NCBI GenBank assembly: GCA_012840345.1
Contig: DULO01000130.1
Coordinates: 19,383 to 83,382 of the forward strand
Length of the DNA: 64,000 bases
Source: Candidatus Fermentithermobacillaceae bacterium
GTDB lineage: Bacteria > Bacillota > Sulfobacillia > Fermentithermobacillales > Fermentithermobacillaceae
Direction: 5' to 3'
The notes beneath the pieces were generated by a model, which saw only the letters and a program-made list of their open reading frames with translations, did not search any database and was not told the DNA's origin. The position numbers and the translations under genes are program-made. This document shows, piece after piece, positions 1 to 8,819 of this stretch (positions within the stretch are counted from its first letter, which is position 1; every line of letters starts with the position of its first letter).

Positions 1-2
1 AG

Positions 3-65
3 CTCAAGAAGACTCAAGATAGGAGGGAGGCTCCGCTTGTAAAAGCAACGGAGCGGCGAGTATGA
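3..65 (+). CDS. possible C-terminal tail of SpoIIIAF (partial)
   Basis: The window opens upstream of spoIIIAG, where spoIIIAF is expected in the spoIIIA operon. One open frame runs from the window edge and ends in a TGA that overlaps the spoIIIAG ATG as ATGA. That overlap is typical of coupled sporulation genes and would explain why spoIIIAG has no good SD of its own. Two other frames also stay open for 20 to 40 nt, so the frame choice is a guess and the gene identity rests on position only. Confidence 0.3.
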   Translation, partial: LKKTQDRREAPLVKATERRV

Positions 66-637
66 GAGAACCGGAGGCAAAGTACAAGAAAACGGGCTTA
101 TCCCAGCTTCTCCGTCCCCAGAACCTAAAGCTCTTCTTAATCGGGGCCTTGGGAGTATGCCTGCTTATCCTTGGGAGCATATTGGGCAGACCCGCGGGAG
201 AAAAGCCGGTCCTCCCCGAGACCGACTCTCTGGCAAATCTCGAAGCCGCCATGGCGGCAAATATCGAGAGAGCCGTCAGCGCCATCAAAGGAGTAGGCAA
301 AGTGCAGGCTTCGGTGGTGCTGGCCGCCGGACCCGAGAGCCTGTATGCCAAGAACGTTCAGCGGTCAAGGACAACCCAGTCTGAAGTGTCCGGGTCCGGA
401 GAGATAAGGGAAAACGCCACGGAGAACGAAACGTCCCAGCCGGTCACGGGACGTTTTGGGACGTCGGAGTCGCCCCTGGTCGAGCGCGTTCAGGGAGCCG
501 AGGTGGCGGGATGCCTCATCGTGGCCGAGGGCGCCTCGTCGTCCGCTATCAAGGCCGAGATCTACCGGGCGGTCCAGACCCTCTTGGATATACCCCTGTA
601 CCGGATTCAGGTGGTTCCTATGAAAGGAGGCGGCTAA
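62..637 (+). CDS. spoIIIAG: stage III sporulation protein AG
   Basis: SpoIIIAG is a ring-forming component of the SpoIIIA-SpoIIQ channel that joins mother cell and forespore during engulfment. The 191-residue protein has a short basic N-terminus, one membrane segment at about residues 24-43 (LFLIGALGVCLLILG), a low-complexity linker, and a C-terminal ring-building region with the pattern VAGCLIVAEGA...IYRAVQTLLDIP that is typical of the family. The ATG overlaps a possible upstream TGA, and spoIIIAH follows one base after the stop, which fits an operon. Length and order match the family. Mother-cell sigma-E control is expected from known biology but its promoter lies outside the window. Confidence 0.93.
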   Translation: MREPEAKYKKTGLSQLLRPQNLKLFLIGALGVCLLILGSILGRPAGEKPVLPETDSLANLEAAMAANIERAVSAIKGVGKVQASVVLAAGPESLYAKNVQRSRTTQSEVSGSGEIRENATENETSQPVTGRFGTSESPLVERVQGAEVAGCLIVAEGASSSAIKAEIYRAVQTLLDIPLYRIQVVPMKGGG

Positions 638-638
638 G

Positions 639-1199
639 GTGAAAGCCACGAGTTTATCCTTTAGGAAAGACGGTACGAAACAAGGCGAAAGGACCCAAAG
701 GAGGTTCCCCCTTCGGCGGCTATGGAAGCTGGCGGTGTTCCTAATCGTCGTCGGAATGCTGGCGTACTACGCCACCGTCCACTGGCCCGAGATATCAGCA
801 GTGTTCTCGCTGGATGAAGGTGTTCCCACCACCGCTGCCCCTCCGGCCGGCGAGGACTTCTTCATAGAGTTCAGGCTCGACCGGGAGAAAATGGAGAAAG
901 AGCAACTGGACCTCGTGAAGCAAGTAATGGACGATAAGACCGCTTCGAAAGAAGCCCGGGACGCCGCCCATGCCCAGTACCTGCAGATAGTGGACACGAT
1001 GGGCAAGGAACTCAAGATAGAAGGGATCCTTAAAGCCAAGAACATGGAGAGTCTCGTTTTCCTGTCGGGGGACTCTTGCACCGTCGTAGTGCGGAAGGCC
1101 TCCTTGGACGCCAAGGACGTGGCGGCCATCGCGGATACCGTGAGGAGGATCGCCAAGGTCAAGCCTGAAAACGTCACGGTCATACCCACCGACCGGTGA
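639..1199 (+). CDS. spoIIIAH: stage III sporulation protein AH
   Basis: SpoIIIAH is the mother-cell membrane protein whose extracellular domain binds forespore SpoIIQ to make the intercellular channel. The GTG start follows a strong SD (AAAGGAGG) that lies inside the end of spoIIIAG. The 186-residue product has a basic cytoplasmic N-terminus, one membrane segment at about residues 30-47, and a C-terminal domain rich in charged helices followed by the YscJ/FliF-like ring fold (VVVRKASLDAKDVAAIADTV). It is the last gene of the spoIIIA operon. Family assignment is secure. Confidence 0.93.
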   Translation: MKATSLSFRKDGTKQGERTQRRFPLRRLWKLAVFLIVVGMLAYYATVHWPEISAVFSLDEGVPTTAAPPAGEDFFIEFRLDREKMEKEQLDLVKQVMDDKTASKEARDAAHAQYLQIVDTMGKELKIEGILKAKNMESLVFLSGDSCTVVVRKASLDAKDVAAIADTVRRIAKVKPENVTVIPTDR

Positions 1200-1248
1200 C
1201 GGTGGCCAAGAATCTTGGTTCCGCCAAGATCCCGCCCGGCTCCTCGCT

Positions 1249-1278
1249 TTGCAGGTGAGTAGGGAAACCTTGTATAAT
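1249..1278 (+). promoter_or_regulatory. sigma-A-type promoter of the asp23 operon
   Basis: A perfect -10 (TATAAT, 1273-1278) lies 18 nt after TTGCAG (1249-1254), a good -35. It sits in the spoIIIAH-asp23 gap about 35 nt before the asp23 start. The TTG that the ORF track uses as a start codon is part of this -35. Confidence 0.6.
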
Positions 1279-1311
1279 GAGAGCAGACAAGTTCCACCGG
1301 GAGGCCACAAC

Positions 1312-1719
1312 GTGTCCGACGACACACTCTTTGGGAGCGGACAACAGAACAGCGAAAACCAGAGTTCCCAGGTTAACATCTCAGACGAGGTGATCGCGGC
1401 GATAGCCAGCACCGCCGCCACGAGCGTGCAAGGGGTCGCCGCCATGACCGGGAGCATAGTTGGCAGCATCGGCGGGGCGATCCTGGGAAGAAGGAACCTC
1501 ACCAAAGGGGTTCGCGTCTCCTCAGGAGAGAACGACGTGGTGCTCGACCTGTATTTGTCCGTTAAGTACGGCGCCAGGATTCCCGAAGTAGCGTATAAAG
1601 TGCAAGAAAGCGTGAAGAGGTCTGTGGAGGGCATGACCGAGCTCAAGGTGGCGCAAGTCAATATTCACGTCCAGGGCGTATCCTTTTCTGAACCCGGCAA
1701 ACCCGAGAGCGACGAATAA
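1312..1719 (+). CDS. Asp23/Gls24 family envelope stress protein
   Basis: Asp23/Gls24 proteins are abundant small cytoplasmic proteins that gather at the membrane through AmaP and are linked to alkaline and envelope stress. The product is 135 residues if started at GTG 1312, which is preceded by GGGAGG at 7-8 nt. The ORF-track TTG at 1249 is rejected because it falls in the promoter. After a Ser/Gln-rich N-terminus the domain begins (ISDEVIAAIASTAATSVQGV) and continues through a Gly-rich turn to the DLYLSVKYGARIPEVAYKVQ core. AmaP and a DUF2273 protein follow, the usual trio. Confidence 0.9.
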   Translation: MSDDTLFGSGQQNSENQSSQVNISDEVIAAIASTAATSVQGVAAMTGSIVGSIGGAILGRRNLTKGVRVSSGENDVVLDLYLSVKYGARIPEVAYKVQESVKRSVEGMTELKVAQVNIHVQGVSFSEPGKPESDE

Positions 1720-1737
1720 TCTGTGCGGGGTGGTCAA

Positions 1738-2268
1738 GTGGGTATAGTAGACCGAATTGTGTTGAGCCTCTACGCGTTTGCTCTGACAGTGGTATCCTTC
1801 TTTTTCCTCTTGGCCTCGTTCGGGTGGAACGCTCCAATGGACCTGATCTCGGAGACCCTGAGCACCTCGTCAGGCAGGTCTACGGTGGGGATCATCTCCG
1901 GTTTTCTGTTCCTGGCGGGGATTCGGTTCATATACTACGGATTCAAGAGAAGCCCGGTACAAGCGGTCATACACGATACCGGCATGGGTGAGGTCCAGAT
2001 CTCACTTATGGCCATAAAGAGCCTCGTCACGCGCGTGGCCGCCCGCATTCCCGGGGTAAGGGAAGTAAGGGCGAGGGTGCGCCTCAACAAGCTGGCTACG
2101 GGCATCTTGGTCTTTCTTGAGCTTAAGGTGGCCGTTGACGCCAACCTTCCCGATCTGGCCGACAAAGTGCAAAAGGCCATATCTTCCTATGTCAAGGACA
2201 TAGTTGGCGTCAACGTGGAATCGGTCAAGGTATCTGTCTCCGACATCGGGCTGGAAGGACGCCGATAG
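1738..2268 (+). CDS. amaP: alkaline shock response membrane anchor protein AmaP
   Basis: AmaP anchors Asp23 to the membrane. I prefer the GTG at 1738, which follows GGGGTGG by a few bases, over the track's GTG at 1723. The result is about 176 residues. There are two N-terminal membrane segments (about residues 7-27 and 45-62) and a C-terminal cytoplasmic Asp23-like domain (VRLNKLATGILVFLELKVAVD). It follows asp23 by under 20 nt and precedes a DUF2273 gene, so it sits in the same operon. The exact start is uncertain by five codons. Confidence 0.88.
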   Translation: MGIVDRIVLSLYAFALTVVSFFFLLASFGWNAPMDLISETLSTSSGRSTVGIISGFLFLAGIRFIYYGFKRSPVQAVIHDTGMGEVQISLMAIKSLVTRVAARIPGVREVRARVRLNKLATGILVFLELKVAVDANLPDLADKVQKAISSYVKDIVGVNVESVKVSVSDIGLEGRR

Positions 2269-2279
2269 GGGGTAAGGGC

Positions 2280-2525
2280 ATGGAAGCCGACGGGGTCTGG
2301 TCTGTGGTGGTGAGGTACCTAAGGGAGCATCCCGGGAGGATTCTCGGAACGCTGGCCGGATTTCTCGTGGGCCTTTCATTCATCTGGCTCGGCTTCTGGA
2401 GAACGCTGGTGCTGGGCTTGGTGACTACCCTCGGGTATGCTATAGGTAAGTGGACCGATGACGAAGGCAAGGGGCTCAAGGAGTTCCTAGAGGAAAAGCT
2501 CCCGGGGAGACCTGATTTCCATTGA
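2280..2525 (+). CDS. DUF2273 small membrane protein
   Basis: This 81-residue protein belongs to the DUF2273 group that accompanies Asp23 and AmaP. It has a short amphipathic N-terminus with the family's REHPGRILGTLAGFLVG pattern, two close hydrophobic segments (about residues 20-38 and 42-56), and a charged tail. The ATG follows a purine-rich AGGGGGTAAGGG. Its biochemical role is unknown; the operon suggests it helps organise the Asp23 complex at the membrane. Its stop overlaps the next start as TTGA. Confidence 0.85.
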   Translation: MEADGVWSVVVRYLREHPGRILGTLAGFLVGLSFIWLGFWRTLVLGLVTTLGYAIGKWTDDEGKGLKEFLEEKLPGRPDFH

Positions 2526-2977
2526 CGACAAAGACCATGAGAAGGCACGACGCACGCATTATGGCGCTGTCGGCGCTTTTTTGTTGGGAAGTAGGAAAGT
2601 TTTCTCCTGAAGAAGCTTTCTCGGGGGTCGCCAGAGACTTTTTCGACGCCCCCGGAGCGGCCGACAAAGTGACACACTACAACTACGCGGGCAAGTTGTT
2701 TCTTGCCGCCGTCAATAACGTTTCTGAGATCGATAACGCCATTTCCCGCGCTTCCCAAGGCTGGCCGATTTCAAGGATGCCCAGGATCGACCTCTCAATC
2801 CTGCGGCTCGCTTTGGCTGAAGCCAACTACCTCAAAGAGGTTCCCCTTGAGGTTGTAATTGACGAAGCTCTGGAACTATCCAAAGAATTCTCCACCCACG
2901 CTTCTCCAAGGTTCGTCAACGGGGTCCTAATGGGGATCTTTCGGGAGATGGGGTATGTGCCAAAAAGCACAAAGTAG
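2522..2977 (+). CDS. nusB: transcription antitermination factor NusB
   Basis: NusB binds boxA RNA with NusE/S10 and supports antitermination of rRNA transcription. The product is 151 residues from TTG 2522, which overlaps the previous stop, or 146 residues from ATG 2537. The second start gives the usual family N-terminus (MRRHDARIMALSALFCWE) but has no SD, while GGGGAG precedes the TTG at a long spacing. The all-helical core and the C-terminal motifs PRIDLSILRLALAEA and SPRFVNGVLMGI are clear. NusB next to Asp23 genes is common in Bacillota. Confidence 0.93.
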   Translation: MTTKTMRRHDARIMALSALFCWEVGKFSPEEAFSGVARDFFDAPGAADKVTHYNYAGKLFLAAVNNVSEIDNAISRASQGWPISRMPRIDLSILRLALAEANYLKEVPLEVVIDEALELSKEFSTHASPRFVNGVLMGIFREMGYVPKSTK

Positions 2978-3038
2978 TGTACACTGTTAAGTGGGACTAA
3001 ACGTCCGTAGCTATCGGAGAAACAGGAGGATAGGCCAG

Positions 3039-5272
<2,234 letters not shown>

Positions 5273-5295
5273 AAGAAAGGACAAGGTGGTCGCGG

Positions 5296-6531
5296 ATGCT
5301 TTTAGCTGAAAACGCGATTTCTGTCAGTCAGCTAAACGCGTATGTCCGCGAGACGCTCTGGAAAGACGAATTCCTGCGCCAGGTGTTGGTGCGCGGGGAA
5401 ATCGCCAACCTGAGAAACTACCAGGGACACCTGTACTTCACATTGAAGGACGAAAAGGCGAGCGTGCGGGCCGTAATGTGGCGGTCCGACACGTCTCGCC
5501 TTACTTTTGTGCCCAAGGACGGCGACCAAGTCCTGGTGGCGGGGTCTGTCTCAGTGTTCGAGCGGGACGGCATTTATCAGGTGTACGCCACTTACATGGA
5601 GCCCTCGGGCTTAGGCGCACTGTACGCGGCTTTGGAGAAACTGAAAGCCAAACTCGAGGCGGAGGGGCTTTTCGCGCCGGAACGAAAGCGTCCGCTACCC
5701 GCTTTTCCGAGGAAGATCGGACTTGTTACCTCCGTCCGGGGCGCGGCCATCAAAGACATTGTGACGTGCGGGAGAAGGCGGTACCCGGGCGTCTCCTTCG
5801 TCGTCGTGGATACCAAGGTGCAGGGAGAAGGCGCGCCGCAAGACATCGCCGCGGGACTACGGATACTGGACGCCATGCCGGACGTGGATGTTATCATCGT
5901 GGGGCGTGGCGGCGGCTCTCAAGAAGATTTGTTTGTGTTCAACGATGAAATCGTTGCCAGGGCGATATATGCCTGCAAGACCCCTGTTGTATCGGCCGTC
6001 GGACATGAGAGGGACATCACCATCGCCGACCTGGTGGCCGACGCGAGGGCAGCCACCCCAACTCAAGCGGCGGAACTGGTGGTTCCCGACGCGTACCAGT
6101 TGAAAGCCGGCATTCGAAAGCTCACCGAGTCTCTTAGGAACCAGATGCTCACCCTGATAGGAGGGAGCAGGCAGACTTTGAGTCTCTTGCGCTCGAGGCC
6201 CGCTTTGACCAGGCCGGACTGGTTCCTCGTCTCATCCAGGGAGACTCTTGTGAGGCTGCAAGATGATCTTCAGGATTCGGTTACGACGCTGCTGGAGAGG
6301 CACAGGCACCTCTTGTCCAACGCGGCTTCCAAACTGGACGCCCTCTCGCCCTTGCGGATACTGGGCAGGGGCTACAGCCTTGCCCGCTTGGAGCCCGGAA
6401 AAGAAGTAGTGACCGATTACCGTCAGGCGCCCAAAGGAGCCAGGATTACGGTTACCTTGAAGGAAGGCCAGCTCGCGTGCCTTGTGGAAGAATCGGGACC
6501 CAGAGAGGAGGATAGCGGCGATGAGCAGTGA
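5296..6531 (+). CDS. xseA: exodeoxyribonuclease VII large subunit
   Basis: XseA with XseB degrades single-stranded DNA to oligonucleotides. The 411-residue protein has the N-terminal OB-fold (ISVSQLNAYVRETL; VRGEIANLRNYQGHLYFTLKD) and the conserved catalytic block IVGRGGGSQEDLFVFND...AVGHERD, then a long helical region and a short C-terminal domain (LGRGYSLAR). The ATG at 5296 follows AAGGTGG. xseB overlaps its end by 11 nt. Length and order xseA-xseB-ispA are standard in Bacillota. Confidence 0.96.
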   Translation: MLLAENAISVSQLNAYVRETLWKDEFLRQVLVRGEIANLRNYQGHLYFTLKDEKASVRAVMWRSDTSRLTFVPKDGDQVLVAGSVSVFERDGIYQVYATYMEPSGLGALYAALEKLKAKLEAEGLFAPERKRPLPAFPRKIGLVTSVRGAAIKDIVTCGRRRYPGVSFVVVDTKVQGEGAPQDIAAGLRILDAMPDVDVIIVGRGGGSQEDLFVFNDEIVARAIYACKTPVVSAVGHERDITIADLVADARAATPTQAAELVVPDAYQLKAGIRKLTESLRNQMLTLIGGSRQTLSLLRSRPALTRPDWFLVSSRETLVRLQDDLQDSVTTLLERHRHLLSNAASKLDALSPLRILGRGYSLARLEPGKEVVTDYRQAPKGARITVTLKEGQLACLVEESGPREEDSGDEQ

Positions 6532-6805
6532 GGACATCCTGTCCAAACCGGAGGAGGTTTCTGAACCCGAGTCTTTGGGCGACGCCGGGTTCGCGGAGAA
6601 CTTAAAACGCTTGGAAGCCATCGTGAAGTCCCTGGAGAGCGGCGAGCTTTCTCTTGAGGATTCTCTCAAGAAGTTTGAAGAAGGTATAAAACTTGCCAGA
6701 TACTTGGAATCTATCCTTGACCGGGCAGAGCGGAAGGTCGAGCAGATTCTGAATCCGGAGAAGTCCCGAGACTCGAAAGGTGAGGAAAGCGGCGGTGGAA
6801 TTTGA
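6521..6805 (+). CDS. xseB: exodeoxyribonuclease VII small subunit
   Basis: XseB is the small helical-hairpin subunit that activates XseA. The track ORF begins at 6482, but ATG 6521 follows a strong GAGAGGAGG and gives 94 residues. The family core FAENLKRLEAIVKSLESGELSLEDSLKKFEEG is intact, preceded by a slightly long acidic N-terminus. It overlaps xseA by 11 nt and ispA by about 11-26 nt, indicating tight translational coupling. Confidence 0.93.
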   Translation: MSSEDILSKPEEVSEPESLGDAGFAENLKRLEAIVKSLESGELSLEDSLKKFEEGIKLARYLESILDRAERKVEQILNPEKSRDSKGEESGGGI

Positions 6806-7661
6806 GAAGCGCCTGGAGCGCTACAGGTTCCTTATCGATACGGCGATGCGGAAGTACTTTGAAAACATTGAGCCTTTCGCGCCCGCGCTTAAAGACGCCA
6901 TGGTCTACGCCGCCATTGGAGGCAAGAGGCTTAGGGGGGCCACTGTCCTGGCCGTCCACGAAGAACTCGGCGGGAACGTCGAAGACGCCATAGGCCTTAG
7001 CATCGCTATGGAAATGGTGCACGCGTATTCCCTCGTTCACGATGACCTTCCCTGCATGGACAACGACGACACCAGGAGAGGAAAACCCACTTGCCACCGG
7101 AAGTACGGCGAAGCCTTGGCGCTTTTGTGTGGGGACGCCTTGCTTACGGCCGCTTTTGAAGCCGCCGCCTCGTCGGGGAACCTCCCTGACTCAAGACGCC
7201 TTAGGGCGATACAGATCCTGGCCAACGCCGCGGGAGCAGCGGGCATGGTGGCGGGCCAAGTGCTAGACCTTGGACTGGACGGCGACCTGGCAGACGCCGG
7301 GAGCGTGGCCCGGATGTACAGGCTCAAGACCGGGAAGCTATTTGAGGCTTCGGCCCGGATGGGAGCCGTCGCGGCCGGCGCGCCCGACGACATCATTGAG
7401 GCTGCCGGTTCCTGGGGACTCTATTTCGGATACGCGTTTCAGATCGTAGACGATCTGGACGACATGGAAGCCGAAGAAGAGAAGACGACCCTGGCTCGGG
7501 TGACGTCGTGCAAAGAAGCCGGGGAAGAAGCGGAAAAGTCTCTTAGGGCAAGCCTTGAGGCCCTATCTCCATTCTCAGCGAAACCCAGTTTCCTGGAATC
7601 CCTATCCTCCCGTTACCTCGATTTGTTGTCCGGCCGAAACCTGCAAAAGTCTTCTGTGTAG
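6795..7661 (+). CDS. ispA: farnesyl (polyprenyl) diphosphate synthase
   Basis: This enzyme condenses isopentenyl diphosphate with allylic diphosphates to make farnesyl diphosphate. Both aspartate-rich motifs are present: HDDLPCMDNDD (first, with the short bacterial-type spacing) and FQIVDDLDD (second), plus GGKRLRG and the KTGKLFEAS helix. I favour GTG 6795, preceded by GAGG at 8 nt, over the track's GTG 6780, giving 288 residues. It lies in an isoprenoid cluster with dxs downstream, separated by the predicted OLE RNA and oapA. Confidence 0.93.
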   Translation: MEFEKRLERYRFLIDTAMRKYFENIEPFAPALKDAMVYAAIGGKRLRGATVLAVHEELGGNVEDAIGLSIAMEMVHAYSLVHDDLPCMDNDDTRRGKPTCHRKYGEALALLCGDALLTAAFEAAASSGNLPDSRRLRAIQILANAAGAAGMVAGQVLDLGLDGDLADAGSVARMYRLKTGKLFEASARMGAVAAGAPDDIIEAAGSWGLYFGYAFQIVDDLDDMEAEEEKTTLARVTSCKEAGEEAEKSLRASLEALSPFSAKPSFLESLSSRYLDLLSGRNLQKSSV

Positions 7662-7683
7662 TCCCCAAGCGATGGTCCTCGAC

Positions 7684-7713
7684 TTGCCACAACCCCTCGT
7701 GAGCAGGTATAAT
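7684..7713 (+). promoter_or_regulatory. sigma-A-type promoter of the predicted OLE RNA
   Basis: TTGCCA (7684-7689) and a perfect TATAAT (7708-7713) are 18 nt apart, just 23 nt after the ispA stop. The expected start site is near 7720. No coding sequence follows for over 500 nt, so this promoter mainly drives a non-coding RNA. Confidence 0.7.
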
Positions 7714-7719
7714 GATGCG

Positions 7720-8236
7720 TGGCTCTCCGGGAGGGCGCAGTATTCTAGTGGGCTCTCCCGCTCCAAAGGCGGGGCTAAAAATCCGTCACGGGCCGGGCCG
7801 ACGACGCCCTGGAGGGGCCGGTTGCGCCCAGCTTCCGGCTTCTTTAGGGAGAAGGAAAAAAGGGAAACCTACAATGGCATGTAGGTCAGAACATCAAAAG
7901 CCCTTTTTTCGCGGGATCCGGATGCGGGTCCCTACGGCAAGTTTCTTGTCTGGCCTGCCTTGAGTGGCCGCGCAGGAAGGTTCCTCCTGAAAGCGCGGTT
8001 GCAATAGAGGCTAGGAGCGGGTGCCCTTGAGGAAATCTCCTAGACTGTCCTAGCCGGGCGTCTCGCGGGGTTGCGGTGTGAACTAAGTGGTGATCCAGCT
8101 CTGCAAAGGGTGACCTTGCAGGGTGGCCTTAAAGGGGAACCGCCTTTCGCGCAAGCGGAGGTTGGCCATCGGGAAAACCTGCTGGACCTCAAGTCACAAG
8201 ATTTACCGCGGACGCCGCCCCTCGGAGGCGGATTTT
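7720..8236 (+). ncRNA. ole: predicted OLE (ornate, large, extremophilic) RNA
   Basis: About 520 nt between ispA and the oapA-like gene have no credible ORF but much pairing potential. GGGCGCA (7733-7739) pairs with TGCGCCC (7823-7829), flanked by CCGG/CCGG. CTGCAAAGG...CCTTGCAG (8101-8121) makes a hairpin capped by a GTGA GNRA-type loop. CCGCC...GGCGG (8215-8231) ends the region before TTTT. OLE RNA is known to lie in this isoprenoid/DNA-repair gene neighbourhood in anaerobic and extremophilic Bacillota, next to the gene for its membrane partner OapA. The promoter and the downstream protein both fit. The call is by synteny and structure, not an Rfam search; ends are approximate. Confidence 0.75.
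8215..8236 (+). terminator. hairpin with T run at the 3' end of the OLE region, overlapping a possible oapA SD
   Basis: CCGCC (8215-8219) pairs with GGCGG (8227-8231) around a 7-nt loop and is followed by ATTTT. It could define the RNA's 3' end. It also contains GGAGG (8224-8228), the only SD-like element before the oapA ATG, although the spacing of 18 nt is long. Confidence 0.45.
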
Positions 8237-8246
8237 CCATTTACCC

Positions 8247-8819
8247 ATGTCGCAAAGAAGAAAGCGCGGAAAGTCAGGTTTACTCCTGGAAGTCCTAGGG
8301 CTCGGCACAGGAGCCTTCCTCTTAAGTTTCGTCATGAACGCCTCTTTTGAAGGGGTATTCCGGGGCGTTTCCCCCAGAGTCGGTATACCTCTGGTATTAT
8401 CCGTGATCGGCTTAGGTATCTTAAGCGACGGATTGGGGCTTGCCAGCGCCCGGGCCAGCGAGAGCGCCCTTTTGTCTATGGCTTCCAAGAGAGTGCCCGG
8501 AGCCAAAGAGGCTGTCTGGTTCGTAAGGAACGCCGCGAGGGTTTCATCCGTCTTCAGTGATGTGTTGGGGGATGTCGCCGCGACGATATCCGGGGCCTTG
8601 GCCGCCGCTATTTCCCAAAACGTTCTGGGCCTATATCCCGGGGTAAGCGGTTTTCTACTGACGGGAGCCGCCGTCGGACTGGCCTCAGGCTTAAGCGTTG
8701 GCGGCAAAGCCCTGTTCAAACCGGTAGCTTTGAAGTACGCTGAGTCTATGATCCTGTTTCTCGGAAGAATCCGGTATTATGTGAACCGGGCTTTTGGGAG
8801 GACGAAGAGACAGAGATGA
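8247..8819 (+). CDS. oapA: OLE-associated membrane protein OapA-like
   Basis: The 190-residue product is basic at both ends and has about four membrane segments (roughly residues 13-31, 44-62, 108-127, 133-152). The central cytoplasmic-looking part carries conserved-looking patterns: SDGLGLASARASE, a KRVPGAKEAVWFVRNAARV stretch, and SDVLGDVAATISGA, where two aspartates form a DxxxD motif. OapA is the membrane protein that binds OLE RNA, and the gene lies directly after the predicted RNA and overlaps dxs as ATGA. The SD is poor (GGAGG 18 nt upstream, within a hairpin). The family call is from pattern and context. Confidence 0.75.
   Translation: MSQRRKRGKSGLLLEVLGLGTGAFLLSFVMNASFEGVFRGVSPRVGIPLVLSVIGLGILSDGLGLASARASESALLSMASKRVPGAKEAVWFVRNAARVSSVFSDVLGDVAATISGALAAAISQNVLGLYPGVSGFLLTGAAVGLASGLSVGGKALFKPVALKYAESMILFLGRIRYYVNRAFGRTKRQR

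Noticed and set aside
1249-1311. Track start TTG at 1249 for the Asp23 protein
   Set aside because: The TTG is within a -35 element and the sequence up to 1311 holds a perfect TATAAT; GTG 1312 has a good SD and gives the family N-terminus.
795-1661. 288-residue minus-strand ORF
   Set aside because: It is a shadow of spoIIIAH and asp23 with no SD and no recognisable pattern.
7555-8350. Four plus-strand ORFs (7555-7884, 7712-7963, 8071-8298, 8123-8350) and one minus ORF (8040-8240) in the ispA-oapA gap
   Set aside because: They overlap one another, lack SDs, have odd composition and no domain pattern, and sit in a region with strong RNA structure.
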